64,000 nt of DNA from Kuschelorhynchus macadamiae (GCA_030620095.1 JAUTXW010003385.1:124001-188000); one strand, 5' to 3'. Shown: positions 48,562 to 59,482, counted from the stretch's first letter. The notes: generated by a model from the sequence alone, not told the origin. Numbers and translations: made by a program.

Positions 48562-48600
48562 CACAGTGCTTCGAGTAGTAGAGATTATTGGACAAAAATA
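48562..48600 (+). promoter_or_regulatory. Transib left end resembling a 23-RSS
   Basis: Heptamer CACAGTG (48562-48568), a 23-bp spacer (48569-48591), then ACAAAAATA (48592-48600). The V(D)J recombination signal is CACAGTG-23-ACAAAAACC. It would be the transposase binding and cleavage site. Confidence 0.85.
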
Positions 48601-48931
48601 ATACCACTTACCTCTGGCGGTCATAATACAATTTCTGACAAAATTGTTATTTTTTTACTTAGGCGAAAACATTTTGCACATAATTTTCTAAGTTAATCAC
48701 ATACAGGGTGTCCAGAAAAACTTACAACTAAGATTTGTAACATTGACATATAGGGTCAAAAAGAAAAATGTGCGTTTATAAGCCATTGTAACTTGTTTTT
48801 ATTATAAAACACAAAATTAAAATTTAACAAACACTATTTAAACTACACTAACACTTAATTACTAAAATTTTTAAACGTTTGTTATTTATTACAAACTTTA
48901 AACTCAGAGCTAATTATTAGTCCGAATCGCT

Positions 48932-51173
48932 TTAATTGCTTAATATTTCAGAAACATTGAATTCCAAATTTAAATCTTCTGAAACAACTAAATCATTTTT
49001 TTTTAGATATTTATTAATTTCATTGTTATATTTGCTAGTTTTCTGTTTCATAACTTTTCGGTTTATTGATAGTAAGGGCTCTGATGTCAGCAATAATATG
49101 TTCATCAAATCTTTGTTACAATTAGTTCGTGATGATTTGCGGGTGTGAGATAATCGGTTTTTCCTAACTTCCTTGTGCCTTGCTTCTAAGGCGTCTTCTG
49201 ACAGTTGTCCAATAGGTAAGTCGAAAGCACTTATTATCTCACACCCATGAATCAAGACTTTGTGGACAGTTGCAGGCATATAATACCAACTGTAAGAATT
49301 TATATACAAATTACGAGTTTCCTGTAACAAACTCCGAAACTTTTCTAATTCAACATGGTACCCGCTAGCCAATATCCTAAGTATCAACGAAAACTTAACA
49401 ATAAGTTCCTTGTCGATACTTGTTATCTCCGAGCTGAGATCGGGATTAAAAAAAAAACGCCTTGCGGTGTTTCCATCATTTGTGGAGCCATATCCCGGTT
49501 TTGGCTTATCCACAATCAGTCCCATCTTCGATTTAAATTCTGACTGGATACGTTTTTTATTATTTTCTACTATTTTTTTATTTTCATTTCCTTCAACCCG
49601 CCATACTTTTATTGGGAGTCTATACGCAATATGCAAAAGGCACTCAAAAAAACGTATCCAGCAGTGACGTCTGGATAAGCCAAAACGAAAGTTTTCCCTA
49701 TTTACAGACCGATTGACAACGTTTTCGTGGTTCATTTGCTTTGGGGTGGCTCCACAAATGATGCACTTGGATGCTGAGTTGGTGCCGGAAAGAATATTAG
49801 TTACACTACCGTCCATCATAGTGAAAATTAATTCGAAAGTTATATTATAAGTTTGATTGTGCATATTTATTGTCGATACTTTCAGCAAATTGATATTTTT
49901 TATCATTTTTTGCTCTTCCAATCGCACTAACTCAGCATTTTCCTTAGCAAAAATAAACTTTATTGGTCGACAAAACAAGGTCGAGGAACTTGTCATATTT
50001 ACCCATACATCCTCATTTGTGCAAGTATTAATCAATTTTAATGGCACTAGTGCAATTAGAAAGATATATTCATCCGTATGTTGGTCATTACTGAACTTCT
50101 GCTTATATGTGCTATGCCCACTACTGCCATCAAAGCCCCACTTACAAATTAATTTTAATTCTTTCCCACTCGGTACGCTTGAAACATTTAGAATACTTTC
50201 TGCGGTTTTATCTAGAAGAACTTGTAAATTTACTTCATCAGTATTAATTTGAGACGGCAAAAGTGCTTTTTTTGCAATGTTTAAAGCGTACAAACTTGGA
50301 AAGCAATCCTTGTGCAAAGCATTAACTACTGACCTTAAAGCTAAGTATTTTCTTTCGGATAAGTCTAGGTCCAAGCACAGGGCTAAAGCCTGATGTGGTG
50401 ACAAAACCTTATCTAAGGAATCTTGATTATTAGAGCTACCAGCCAAATTAGCAGCAAAGTTAAGCTCAGCTTGAGATCTGCTTTGTATTAAATCTAAGAC
50501 GCGTCTTTTTTTTGTTTTTGTAGAAGCTTCCTCAAAAGGGATGGTGGGTCTTCCTCGAGATTGACTTGATCGTGGTTGCAGCGCCAACGGTTGTAATGGT
50601 TGCATTTGAGGTCTTTTAAAAGCCACAAAATCTTTTGATGTGGCTACCAGTTTGCTTAGCCAACTTTTGTTGCGCTTTATAAATCTTTCTCGAGTTCTAG
50701 AGCTTTCCTGCCACAGTTTAGTCATTTTCATGCAAAAAATTCTACCCATCTTTGAAATTCGGGCCGATAATTCTTCCGAACAATCTGTTAAATCAAGTAT
50801 TTCACATATTTTGTTAAATGTGTTTTGCTGGCGATGACTATGTGAACTAGTTATCCAAACATCTACCAGATCAGCGTTTTTGATATAAATACACTCTGAA
50901 ATAAAATATCTGAAATTACCTGTGGTGGCAGGTAGGGGCAGAATATCGATACAAAATCTGAAACCTTATATTTTCTCCTACTTAACTAAAACAGTATCAG
51001 AAAGAGATATTTAGAGATATTTTGTAAACCTTTACCAAAGTTTTCAAATATAGTTGTGTTAACAACTAATCTGTTATTGCTAATTGAAATATCAGGTAAA
51101 ATCGTACATTTGGACTCAACAATTAAATATATAGTTAAAATTTAATAAACCTACCTGGAGCTTGACAATCCAT
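48932..51173 (-). CDS. Transib transposase (RAG1-like), two exons, apparently intact
   Basis: Exon 1 is 51173-51155 (ATG, MDCQAP plus one base), ending at the donor G|GTAGGT. Exon 2 is 50964-48932, starting after an AG acceptor (ATATAAG) with GFRFCIDILPLPATTGNFRY. The joined frame is 2052 nt, 683 aa, a normal Transib length, with no stop. Features: KWGFDGSSGHSTYKQKFS (probable first catalytic Asp, about residue 285), FTMMDGSVTNIL (second Asp region), zinc-type CIICGATPKQMN, GYGSTNDGNTARRFF, WYYMPATVHKVLIHG and LPIGQLSEDALEARHKE (Glu region), then HTRKSSR. These match the RAG1/Transib core. It cuts DNA by hairpin-forming transesterification at the CACAGTG ends. The short first exon and weak acceptor are inferred. 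A start at M 50749 (605 aa) is the alternative. Confidence 0.88.
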
Positions 51174-51397
51174 AGCGATTTTCTTTTTAGAGTGAACAGT
51201 TTCAACAATAACTCGTTAATGAAAACTCCGTTCTGAACGCAAGCAAATTATTGTTAAACTGACAGCTAGGCGTTGATCGAAATTCATTTGTCTCTACAGT
51301 GCTAATCAAGGATGACCTGATTTAAATAAACTTTGTAATGCGTGTTTTGGATACTTATACTTATATTGATGTTATAAAAATATAAATAATTATTACT

Positions 51398-51435
51398 TTG
51401 TTTTGTGATTATTGTCCATTGCTCAAAGCACTGTG
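51398..51435 (-). promoter_or_regulatory. Transib right end, RSS-like with 22-bp spacer
   Basis: Read inward: CACAGTG, 22-bp spacer (51428-51407), then ACAAAACAA (51406-51398). The first spacer bases CTTNGAG are shared with the left end. Confidence 0.8.
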
Positions 51436-52609
51436 CGTCGGGGCTATTATACTTGCCCAATCAGTACAATCAATTCAGTCCTAACATTTTTCATGATTCC
51501 ACCCCAAACACCTCCTCCAAACGCGACCCTCGCTTCCATATGCTCTTCTCTGAATCGTTCCTCTCATTCTCTCCACACTAAAATCCGCCTATCAGAATTA
51601 TACAGGTTCAATCTAACCTCATCTACAAACATGTACCTAGCCAATTCTGCTATTCCCCAATGGTGATGGTGCCTTGTCCATTCCCTTCTTACAGCTCGAT
51701 GGATCCTTAGGAGTAGGGGACACGCTGCTCGTCTTTGAGCATGTAAATTGCGCTCGTGGAAGCGACGGCGACGCCAAACCTGTAACATCCTCATTTGCCT
51801 CGAAGGAAAAGTTCTTCGGTGGTTTACAGCAAGCCATATACGCTGGTCGTCTCTGCGAGTGGTGATCCTAGGTCGTCTTGTTCCACGACGATATGCCACC
51901 CTTCCAGATATCGCGTACCTTCTTAAGAGTCTGGAAAAAATTTCTTCGAGAGAATGTCTCAATCCTCTCAGTATATGAAAAACTGCTTCTACACATTCGG
52001 AAAAATAAAAATTATATCTTATTACCTTACAGAATTTTCCATCTCCCTTAGTCTAAGTCGTGGTTTTTTGAATGGATTTAATCTTTGATGCACAAGTATT
52101 AATAATTTTGTGGCTTATTGGATGGTCATGCTAATTTTGTATTTTTTAAAGAAAACGGATTCTGAACACAACAAAGTATTAACAATACTGTTAATTTGAC
52201 ACTAACAATCAATGAACTTCTGTTGACAGGAACTATGACGTTTATTTCAAATTTTGTTTTAACTGGCACTCTTGATTTTAAAAAGACAAGTTAGGTACTA
52301 TTGATACTTCAATTATATGGAATAAACTGATTTTAGTGCGTCGTTAGAATTAATGCCAGAGGATTGAAGTAAAAAGTAAAGTAAACTTAAAACAACGTTT
52401 TGAGTATTCATCCAATCAATATTTTTGTTTGATGGACTTCAGAGTATTTGTTCTCATTTTTGACCTGAGTTACTATAGTGGATAAAGAAGTGATTTTGTT
52501 GTTGATTTAAGTTCCTAAATAAACCACTGTTTTTAGGGCGAGTTCTTTATTTCAGGAGGAGAGAGATGGAAGTTAGCAAAAAATAACTTGATTAATGTAC
52601 TTTATAAAA

Positions 52610-52889
52610 TTCCAAAAACGTTACGAGGCATGGCCAATATCTATGAAATGTTACGTACAAAAAATACCAGCGTGGTCTTCCTACAAAATGGAGTGGCAGT
52701 GAAATTTTTTTCAAAATGTACGACTTTTTGTTTTACCCTGTATTATAGCCTCTGATCAAAATTTAAGAAGTTGTTACCAATGATTCAAAAGACGATGAAA
52801 AGATATTTAGAAATTTGACATTCTTTTTGAAATCCATTCAGTATTTTAGGAATCATAAGGTATCAAAGTTATCTGAAAAATTCGTTTGA
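52610..52889. other. No gene recognised
   Basis: AT-rich spacer to the right of the Tc1-like element. Confidence 0.5.
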
Positions 52890-53049
52890 AACGGTAATTA
52901 TTAGCATTAGAAATGTAATTAAAAAATTAATCGAATTTTTAATTACAAATGACAAATAATGTGTATCCGAATTACATAATTAATTACTTTTTTGTAAAAG
53001 TAATTTGTAATTTATTCATTACTTTTAAACGTAATTTTGCCCAGCTCTG
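52890..53049 (-). mobile_element. hAT-like end with subterminal repeats
   Basis: Ends GCCCAGCTCTG at 53049 (CAGAGCTGGGC read inward). Inside lie many AGTAATTA / TAATTACAAAT words in both orientations. Similar to the cluster at 38590-38913. No other end is identifiable. It lies 41 bp before the host exon, so it sits almost at the splice acceptor. Confidence 0.45.
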
Positions 53050-53090
53050 CATGTAGGTATAAATAATTGAACGTTTTCCTTCTTTTGCAG

Positions 53091-53240
53091 GTTCAAAGTT
53101 CCTATGTTCGGAAGTGATAGCCCCGATTCGAAGCGAGGTGGATGACATATCGTTAATCATTATAAACTTTGAGGATTTAACGACGGCGCCTACGCCGTCA
53201 CTCGAAGGTAGCCCCGTAAGGAAAAACCGTTTGAGTAAAT
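53091..53240 (+). CDS. sei: Host-gene exon: PAS-domain end of an ERG/seizure-like KCNH channel
   Basis: A splice acceptor (CTTCTTTTGCAG) precedes 53091 and a strong donor (GTAAGT) follows 53240. The 150-bp exon is in phase 1 at both ends. It reads SKFLCSEVIAPIRSEVDDIS, then LIIINFEDLT (the last strands of the PAS core), then a linker TTAPTPSLEGSPVRKNRLSK. In ERG-type potassium channels this segment follows the DGxxFLC strand of the N-terminal PAS domain, which controls slow deactivation through the cytoplasmic C-linker. Composition is coding-like (CG-rich) against AT-rich flanks. No second exon of the gene is visible, so the flanking introns exceed the window in both directions or hold exons I cannot recognise. 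Family call from memory of the PAS pattern; another KCNH member is possible. Confidence 0.7.
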
Positions 53241-54056
53241 GTAAGTACTTCTCTTTTTCGTTTTTTCTCCTTTATAAAATAACTACTAGATATTATATAT
53301 AATATTTTCTAATACTCTAAATATTAAACTAAATTTAACTAAAATTAACATCATGTTTCATATAATATAAATATACCTCTGTGTATTGATCGAAACCTAG
53401 AATACAATGTCCAGATTTTCGTGATTGTGACTTACTTGCTATGAATAACTTCTTTGCCTCCCTGGACCTTGTTTGTGAGAAGTTACATGATTGTATATAT
53501 ATCCCATGCATTTATGTTATGTTTGTAGATGTGAAAATAATAAAAACATTAAGGAATACCAACTTTCTAGGCTGGTATTCTGCGTAACTTGAACAGTTAA
53601 TAACTAAGTGAAAAAAATCGTCCCCAACACAAGCGTACTGGCAGTGCGTATTGCTACGATATTTTCTCTGGCCTCAGAACAAGGTGTAAACAACCTCATA
53701 ATCAGTGCTACGATAATTGCCACGGAAAATTTCTTTTTTAACATGATAGAGAATGAACTTCAAGAGCATTACCCCAACTTTTGGAGACAATACCAGCTGC
53801 TCTGGAAAACAGACAGTTCAACTTTTTCTTCTTTCAGGTTTATTACATAAATGGCATTCAGAACTAAAGAGGATTTAGTAAACAATCTTTAATACCCAAA
53901 ATCATTGATAAGTTGGTAATGAAGCAGTTGTCTGCATCATGTTAGGGTGTAATTGTGAACGTACAGCATAATTTTTGGTAGATCTACAACTAGAAACCTT
54001 CTGGAATACCAGCATTTCATAGTGGTTTTCAGGTAAACAGTATATAACAATGATCA
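53241..54056. other. Intron sequence, no gene recognised
   Basis: Begins the intron after the KCNH-like exon. An open frame at 53608-53850 has no recognisable motif and no clear splice sites. Confidence 0.5.
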
Positions 54057-54125
54057 CTATAAAGCCTTCGATCGTGTAAACCATTTTTTGTTGGCTAAAC
54101 TGTATTCCATGGGGATGAGTGGTAA
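54057..54125 (+). pseudogene. Isolated RT motif-A scrap
   Basis: Encodes HYKAFDRVNHFLLAKLYSMG, the motif A pattern (DxxKAFDxVxH) of non-LTR reverse transcriptases. Flanks do not extend the similarity. It belongs to a different LINE from the next one. Confidence 0.5.
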
Positions 54126-54992
54126 AGAAATATGCCATTTAAATCTAAATGCTAAAGACGAGGCACGAAATCATTATAGTCGCCTAAGTCTCGAAGTCAA
54201 AAATGTCTTCAATACAGGCGTAAAAAGCAAAGTTCTTTCTTGCCAAAATGGGAGACAATTCTTTTAGTCGCTTACCAAAATTATTAATCAAAACTTCTGC
54301 AAACGTTTCTTTCCACCCCTAACTTCTGGTGATGAAACCGCCTCCCAGTCTAAAGCAAAATCTGAGCGTTTTTCAAAAGAATTCGCCTTTATCCTTTAAT
54401 CCCTTCTCTAGCACTACCAGCTTTGTTATACAATAGGCACTAAATTACCTTCGGGGTTAAAAAGGTACGATTATTCTCAAAACACTTAATACCAAAAGGT
54501 TCTCTGGCCTTGAAGGTATTCCGGCCACCAAATTCCACGGAGCAGCCCAAATTACTGCCATCGACGTATCCAAAGCATTTGATCAAGTCTGGCACGACGC
54601 ACTGCTTAACAAACTTCCTGCTTATGGTCTTCCTTCAAAACTTTGTACTTGGATTGCCAGTTTTTTTTAACAGAAGTGCTTCTGTAGCGGTTTACTTTCA
54701 CCAAATCAACGCAGGCGGTCTACAGGGTTCAGTGTTGGCCCTTACCCTATTGCTCTTGCACATCAATGATCTGCTTTCTTCTACCAGCAATCCTATTCAC
54801 AACTATGCTGACGGCAGTATACTCCACTTTAATATACAATTTCCTGAATCTTCTGTCTATCACAACCGAGAACCTCGTTAAAATCGTAGAATGGGAAGCA
54901 ACGTACCTTGTTCAGTTTAACGCTACTAAGACACAATCATTTTTACTATCTCACAAGTTATCTACTAGAACCTACACCATTCAAGTAAATAA

Positions 54993-57349
54993 CACAGGCC
55001 AACACACATTTTTGTGCCTGCGATTTTTTAACTGTTCCTGGGTAATTTTTGGATGCAGAATGTAAAAAAGTTCTCAGACTTTGTCTATCAGATCTAGAAA
55101 AAAAATGTGTGTATATATTTTACGTCATAACTGTTATAATATATAATATTACTATTGCCAGTTAAAAAAACAAAGACACATGGATTAAAGTATTTATTGC
55201 AAAAACTTAATTTACATAATTACATTAGTCACTAATCACATAAAAATTTTCTTTTATACGACTTTCTAGAATGGAGTTTACTAGGGCAGTCTCGCTGAAG
55301 ACTCCAGCAGTAGTCCGCCATCATGTGACTATCCCATCGTCCTTGATAACGATCTTCCATAGTTTTAATATCCTGATGGATTCTTTCCCCCTGTTCTTCA
55401 CTACAATCACCTAAGTTTTCTGGAAAACGATCTAGGTGGCTGTGGAGGTAGTGAACTTTTATACTGATGTTACAGCCGAGAATATTAAAATTTAAAAGCA
55501 TAGTTTCCACTAATTCTACGTAATTTGCTTTATGATTGCCAAGAAAATTTTGTACTACTTGAACAAATGACCACCAAGCGTTAGATTCAGTCTCGTTCAT
55601 TGATGTGGTGAATTGTGGATCTTTAACAAGTTGCTTTATTTGAGGACGATCAAATATACCACCTTTTAGTTTTTCCGTGCTAATGCCAGAAAATTTACGT
55701 GACAAAAACCCAAAACAATTTCCATGTCGATTTAAAGCCTTCACAAATTGCTTCATTAGGCCTAGCTTGGGCGGAAGTAAGATTTTTTCTCTTGAAACCA
55801 AAGGTTCGTTGATCACGTTTTGTTTTTCTTGAATCATGACATCTTTTGAAGGCCAATTTTTGTTAACCCAGTGCTCATTTTTAGCTCTGCTGTCCCAAAG
55901 GCACAAAAAACGAGGATATTTTGTATAACCACTCTGCTGTCCAAGGAAGAAGTTAACCATTTTTGAATCAACACAAATTGCCCACTGATATTCTTCGTAT
56001 TTAATTTTTCTCAAAACTAATGTAATTGTTTCATATTCTTCCTTCATGGTAGTAGAATGACCAATAGGAATTGAGCCCTATTTGTTACCGTTATGTAAAA
56101 GAACACATTTTAAACTGTCAATAAAAAGGCGCCAATTATCTGGAGTGTATTCAGGCAAACTCATTTTTTCTAAGAGCTCTTTTATATTGTTATAGAATAC
56201 CAAGTCATTTTCCTGATCGAAAAAAAGCAGCAGATCCTTATCTCTTTTACGATAAAATGTAATATTAGTACCTTGACAAAGTAGATTTTTTTCGTTTAAT
56301 CTGGATGCAAGTAATTCACCGGATTCCTTTGAGAGATTCAGGTCTCTTGTAAGATCGTTTAGTTCTTCTTGATTGAAACACTGCGGAGTTGCTAAATCTG
56401 CTTTAAATTCGCTGTCGTTTTCTGATTGAATTCTTTGAACTTCGTCAGACGTCGATGTTTCTGTATCATCTTCTGTCAGTTCTGGTAGACTGCTGAATGA
56501 TGGAACGGGTATTTCTTCCGAATGCGCTACAGGCCTTCTTGCAGAATCTAGATCAGGATATGTCCATTTGTGTCTATTATTTCTATTTATGCCTTTAATA
56601 TTAACGAGACAAAAATAGCAGTCGTCATGATGGTTTCGCGGTTCTCTCCAAACCATTGGTACACCAAACTTTAGGCACTTCCTCTTTCTAGTTGTCCACT
56701 GTCGCAAATGTTCAACACATGTTTTACATATGAAATGTGGGACCCAAGATTTATCTTGATCTCCTAAATAAACGCCAAAATAGGCAAGATAAGCTCTATT
56801 CACAAAGCCAGAAATCGTTTTTTCTCTTCAAAGTGTATTCACCACACACATAACAAAAAACATCGGGATGATTTACACAGGCACGTTTGCTTGTGGATGC
56901 CATTGTTTCAGTTTAGTGTCTTGATACTACAAAACGACCCAAATTTACACAAAATGATAGCACAACTTTACTTGGGAAAACTCAGTAATATACTAAATCG
57001 AGTACAGCCAAGCGGGTATAGAAGGATCGGGTCATAGGCAATTACAGGTATAAAAGTAATTAAGAGCAGTGCATTGAGTAGTTCCTAGTATAGGAACATT
57101 GGGTCAGGGACAATTCCAGGTATCCATTTGGTTAATTAGATTCTGGGAAATTTCTATTTTGCTGATTAAGTACATATTTATCTCTTTATTTGTCGTCCTC
57201 TATCAGAAAAAAATATCATTTAACCTGTAACCTGTATCTCAAAAACTAGAGCTGATAAAAAAATCTGGTGGCATTTTTGGAATCAGCACATTAAAATCAG
57301 ATGTTAGATTTCCGGCACCAAATTTTTGTTTTCATTTTGTTACCCTGTG
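54993..57349 (-). mobile_element. Unclassified CACAGG-ended transposon, copy 2, full length
   Basis: Ends read inward CACAGGGTAACA (5', at 57349) and CACAGGCCAACA (3', at 54993), 10 of 12 identical. The flanking trinucleotide TAA occurs at 54990-54992 and 57350-57352. Length is 2357 bp. The LINE B frame can be followed across the empty site, which confirms the borders. CAC-type ends with 3-bp duplications are known for the CACTA (EnSpm) branch of the CMC group. That assignment is inferred. Confidence 0.8.
55232..56903 (-). pseudogene. Transposase-like protein of unknown class, copy 2
   Basis: ATG at 56903 (MASTSKRACVNHPDVFCYVC). A Cys-rich N-terminus follows, with shifts near 56820. The open part at 56803-56078 has HFICKTCVEHLRQW and HHDDCYFCLVNIKGINRN (two CxxC units) and an acidic Ser/Thr-rich linker with DDTETSTSDEVQ. 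A stop near 56078 lies just after CVLLHNGNK. 56047-55232 (271 codons) is open: ICVDSKMVNFFLGQQSG, YPRFLCLWDSRAKNEHW (first Cys of CxxC now Arg), ETMLLNFNILGCNISIKVHY, LDRFPENLGDCSEEQGERIH, MEDRYQGRWDSHMMADYCW. Only two or three breaks, so better preserved than copy 1. Function is inferred from TIR context. Confidence 0.75.
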
Positions 57350-57850
57350 TAATTAAACGATTGAAGCTAAACATTCCTTTAGCCTAGTTGGTATCATCAC
57401 ATTACCTCAATTGCTACAGCAACCTATCCTTTAATCCTTAGCATCCTTAAATCTGTTCAAAGAAGAGCTGTTCGCATGATTGATGATCTAGACATCACAA
57501 GGATGTTTGTATCACTAGAGCAGTGTCAACTTGTAGGTGGTCTGTCTCTGTTGTACATATTCTACCACGGATTCTGTTCTGATGAATTATCATCATCCAT
57601 TATGCCCTTCTTAGATATTCTTGTCTCAGACACGAGCATCGGCTCACGTGCATCCTTTCACCGATTAACCGCAAAGACCAAGGACCTCCTACTTTGTTGT
57701 CTCCTTTATTTCTGGAGTGTCACGATTATGGAATGTGTTATTAGCAAATGCCTTTCCTCCTTCTCCAAATCAATATATAATAATATACAGTTGTTTTTAC
57801 ATGGCTTTAGCATGTACCAAGTGTTCAATTTATCCATTGTATGTATGTAT

Positions 57851-59064
57851 AAACTGTTGAAAAGTGCTTGCAAATATTCAAAGAGTGTCTATTTGTGGGG
57901 TTAATTCGGAAATTCTATCCTGATTTGACCAAATCTAACTTAACCTTCAAAAGCACAGGTGTAGATCAGGAAGTTGAGGACCTGAAAAATACAAACGTGC
58001 AATCATTTTTTTGCAAATGGTGCCTCTTAAAGAGCAGTTTAGTAGTGTGTAGAGTGCTCACATGTAAGCTGTCTGCTTTACAAAAAAATGGCAAAAATCA
58101 GGTTTTGTCCAATATCTTCCAAAATGTTAGAAAGATAATTCTAATTAAATAAATAATGATTTTTTGTTGAAGGAATTTGAGTAGCCATGAACTCGTATTC
58201 CGTAAATTGGTTTTAATTTTATTATCGATTTTGATTTAGGTAGTATCCGCTGACCTAATAAACGTATTATTATCATTATTTTTATTATTAGTAGTAATCC
58301 GTTGAGATTAATATTGGCAAATAATAAACGGCTATAACATGTCAATATTTAGTTTTACCTACGGGTATGTTTATAGATAAAAATACATATTCCAGTTTAT
58401 TTAAAATTTATAATTAAGAGAGCAGATTTTATTTTCAAAATTGTACATTCTCGTTTTATAGGGTTTATATGTTCTATATTTGAAACTAAATATTTTTCCC
58501 CAACATTTTTAAAAAAAACTAAAACAAAAAGAAACAGTATAAAGGATACATTTTCACACAAATAAAATATTGCAAAATCCTTTAAATATGTTAGATAGAT
58601 TCTTATAAATAACTCAAAGAATATTCAGTTTTAATTTTGGATTTAAGATCAATAGCTTATAGCAATATCAAGTTATATCAGTATTGACAATTACAGAATT
58701 TGAATTTTGTTCATATGATCACTATAATAACAAATTTTTAATCGAAACGTTTTTATATCCCAATAAATATTCATTATAATATCTAATTCAAATGAGAATT
58801 TGTTCGATTTTTTAAAATAATGTTAACTAAATGTTTCGAATTTAACAACCATAACGGCCAAAAGCTGAATTCATCGAAATTGCCCGTTTCATTCTATAAT
58901 ATTGACTCCCCAATTTTTCACTGCTTTTATTTTTTGCAACTTTCTGCAGTTTTTTTTGCAACAAAAACAGACATTTGTAGATAACTTTTGACTAAAACTA
59001 TCAAAAAAGCATTAAACTGACGTTTATATGAACCATCAAATTTTGTTTTTATGTGTAGTCATGG
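57851..59064. other. No gene recognised
   Basis: AT-rich. An open frame at 57868-58152 shows no known motif. ATTATTATCATTATTTTTATT near 58267 may be a LINE B 3' tail. Confidence 0.4.
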
Positions 59065-59258
59065 CAAGGGTGCTTCCAAGGGGGGGTAGAGGAGGTAATT
59101 ACCCCACCCAGACAACCAATACCTAATATTGAAAATTGATTTGCCTCTAATATTTTTAACAATTATTTATTAAACTTAAAATTTGATAGATATTATTGTG
59201 ATATGCCCCCCCTACCAACAACTACCCTCCCCAGACCAGAGTTCTGTAAGCGCCACTG
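59065..59258. mobile_element. Short hAT-like MITE
   Basis: The left end CAAGGGTGCTTCCA and the inverse right end CAGTGGCGCTTACA match at most positions. G-runs and C-runs lie just inside each end. Flanks AGTCATGG and GGCCATGT agree at five of eight positions, a possible decayed duplication. Confidence 0.4.
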
Positions 59259-59402
59259 GGCCATGTCTGGTTTGATTAGAGGTGTAAAATAGGTAATTTT
59301 TCAGTAAAAAATAAAGTATCGTCAAAATTAATAGAGATAGGTATATAGATACTTAATAAACTTTGAAGAGGATAAAAATCCTTAAAGAGAAAGTGATTAA
59401 AT

Positions 59403-59482
59403 ACAGGGTGATCCATTCGAAAAACCAGTGTAAATTAGGTTTGAATTTCGTAATATTGGTATATCTATTAAAAACACCCTGT
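59403..59482. mobile_element. ACAGGGTG MITE, 80 bp
   Basis: Starts ACAGGGTGATCC and ends AACACCCTGT, bordered by TA on both sides. Same terminal word as the DD41D elements, so probably mobilised by their transposases. Confidence 0.5.

Larger units (their letters stand above)
48562..51435 (-). mobile_element. Transib transposon, complete
   Basis: Both ends start CACAGTG (48562-48568, and inverse 51429-51435), fitting the CACWRTG Transib consensus. The 5-bp GC-rich target duplication CGTCG is perfect at 48557-48561 and 51436-51440. Length is 2874 bp. It carries one RAG1-like transposase with an apparently intact reading frame. It sits inside a dead Tc1-like element. Clean ends, duplication and frame all indicate a recent insertion. 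Confidence 0.95.
48380..51962 (-). pseudogene. Tc1-like (DD34E group) transposase in two pieces
   Basis: 51962-51564 (minus) has a helix-turn-helix tail, then HHHHWGIAELARYMFVDEVR with the first catalytic Asp and LYNSDRRILVWRE. After a frame change comes AFGGGVWGGIMKN, then TELIVLIGQV. The sequence stops at the Transib insertion. 48556-48380 supplies ARMIWPVRSPDMNHIEHVW, containing the catalytic Glu, and SNLEELILL. The region with the second Asp is not recognisable on either side. This is a typical DD34E Tc1 pattern. Inactive. Confidence 0.8.
48281..52609 (-). mobile_element. Tc1-like transposon split by Transib
   Basis: Inverted arms 48281-48415 and about 52470-52609 share TTTTATAAAGT, CATTAATCAAGTTA, TTTGCTAACTTC, AACTCGCCCT and CAACAACAAAATCA words in the same order. 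The transposase is on the minus strand, with its N-terminal half to the right of the Transib and its last catalytic motif to the left. Exact outer ends are uncertain. The right TIR of the previous DD41D element ends only about 50 bp away. Confidence 0.8.
54150..57850 (+). pseudogene. Jockey/CR1-group LINE ORF2 (LINE B), interrupted
   Basis: Before the insertion: ARNHYSRLSLEVKNVF, FFPPLTSGDETASQSKAK and LNTKRFSGLEGIPAT, then a deletion, AIDVSKAFDQVWHDALLNKL (motif A), INAGGLQGSVLALTLLLLHI (motif B, Val-Pro changed to Gly-Leu) and HNYADGSILH (motif C, YADD now YADG). The frame reaches TYTIQVNN at 54992. A CACAGG transposon intervenes (54993-57349). After it comes TIEAKHSFSLVGI, then SVQRRAVRMIDDLDITRM and GGLSLLYIFYHGFCSDEL. 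The last part is frame-shifted to about 57850. Inactive. Confidence 0.8.

Noticed and set aside
49857..50252. Plus-strand open frame inside Transib
   Set aside because: Antisense shadow of the RAG1-like gene.
53608..53850. 80-codon open frame in the KCNH-like intron
   Set aside because: No recognisable domain, no clear acceptor or donor, and no similarity to channel sequence.
57868..58152. 94-codon open frame after LINE B
   Set aside because: No motif and unlike LINE C-termini; probably chance or a decayed 3' UTR.
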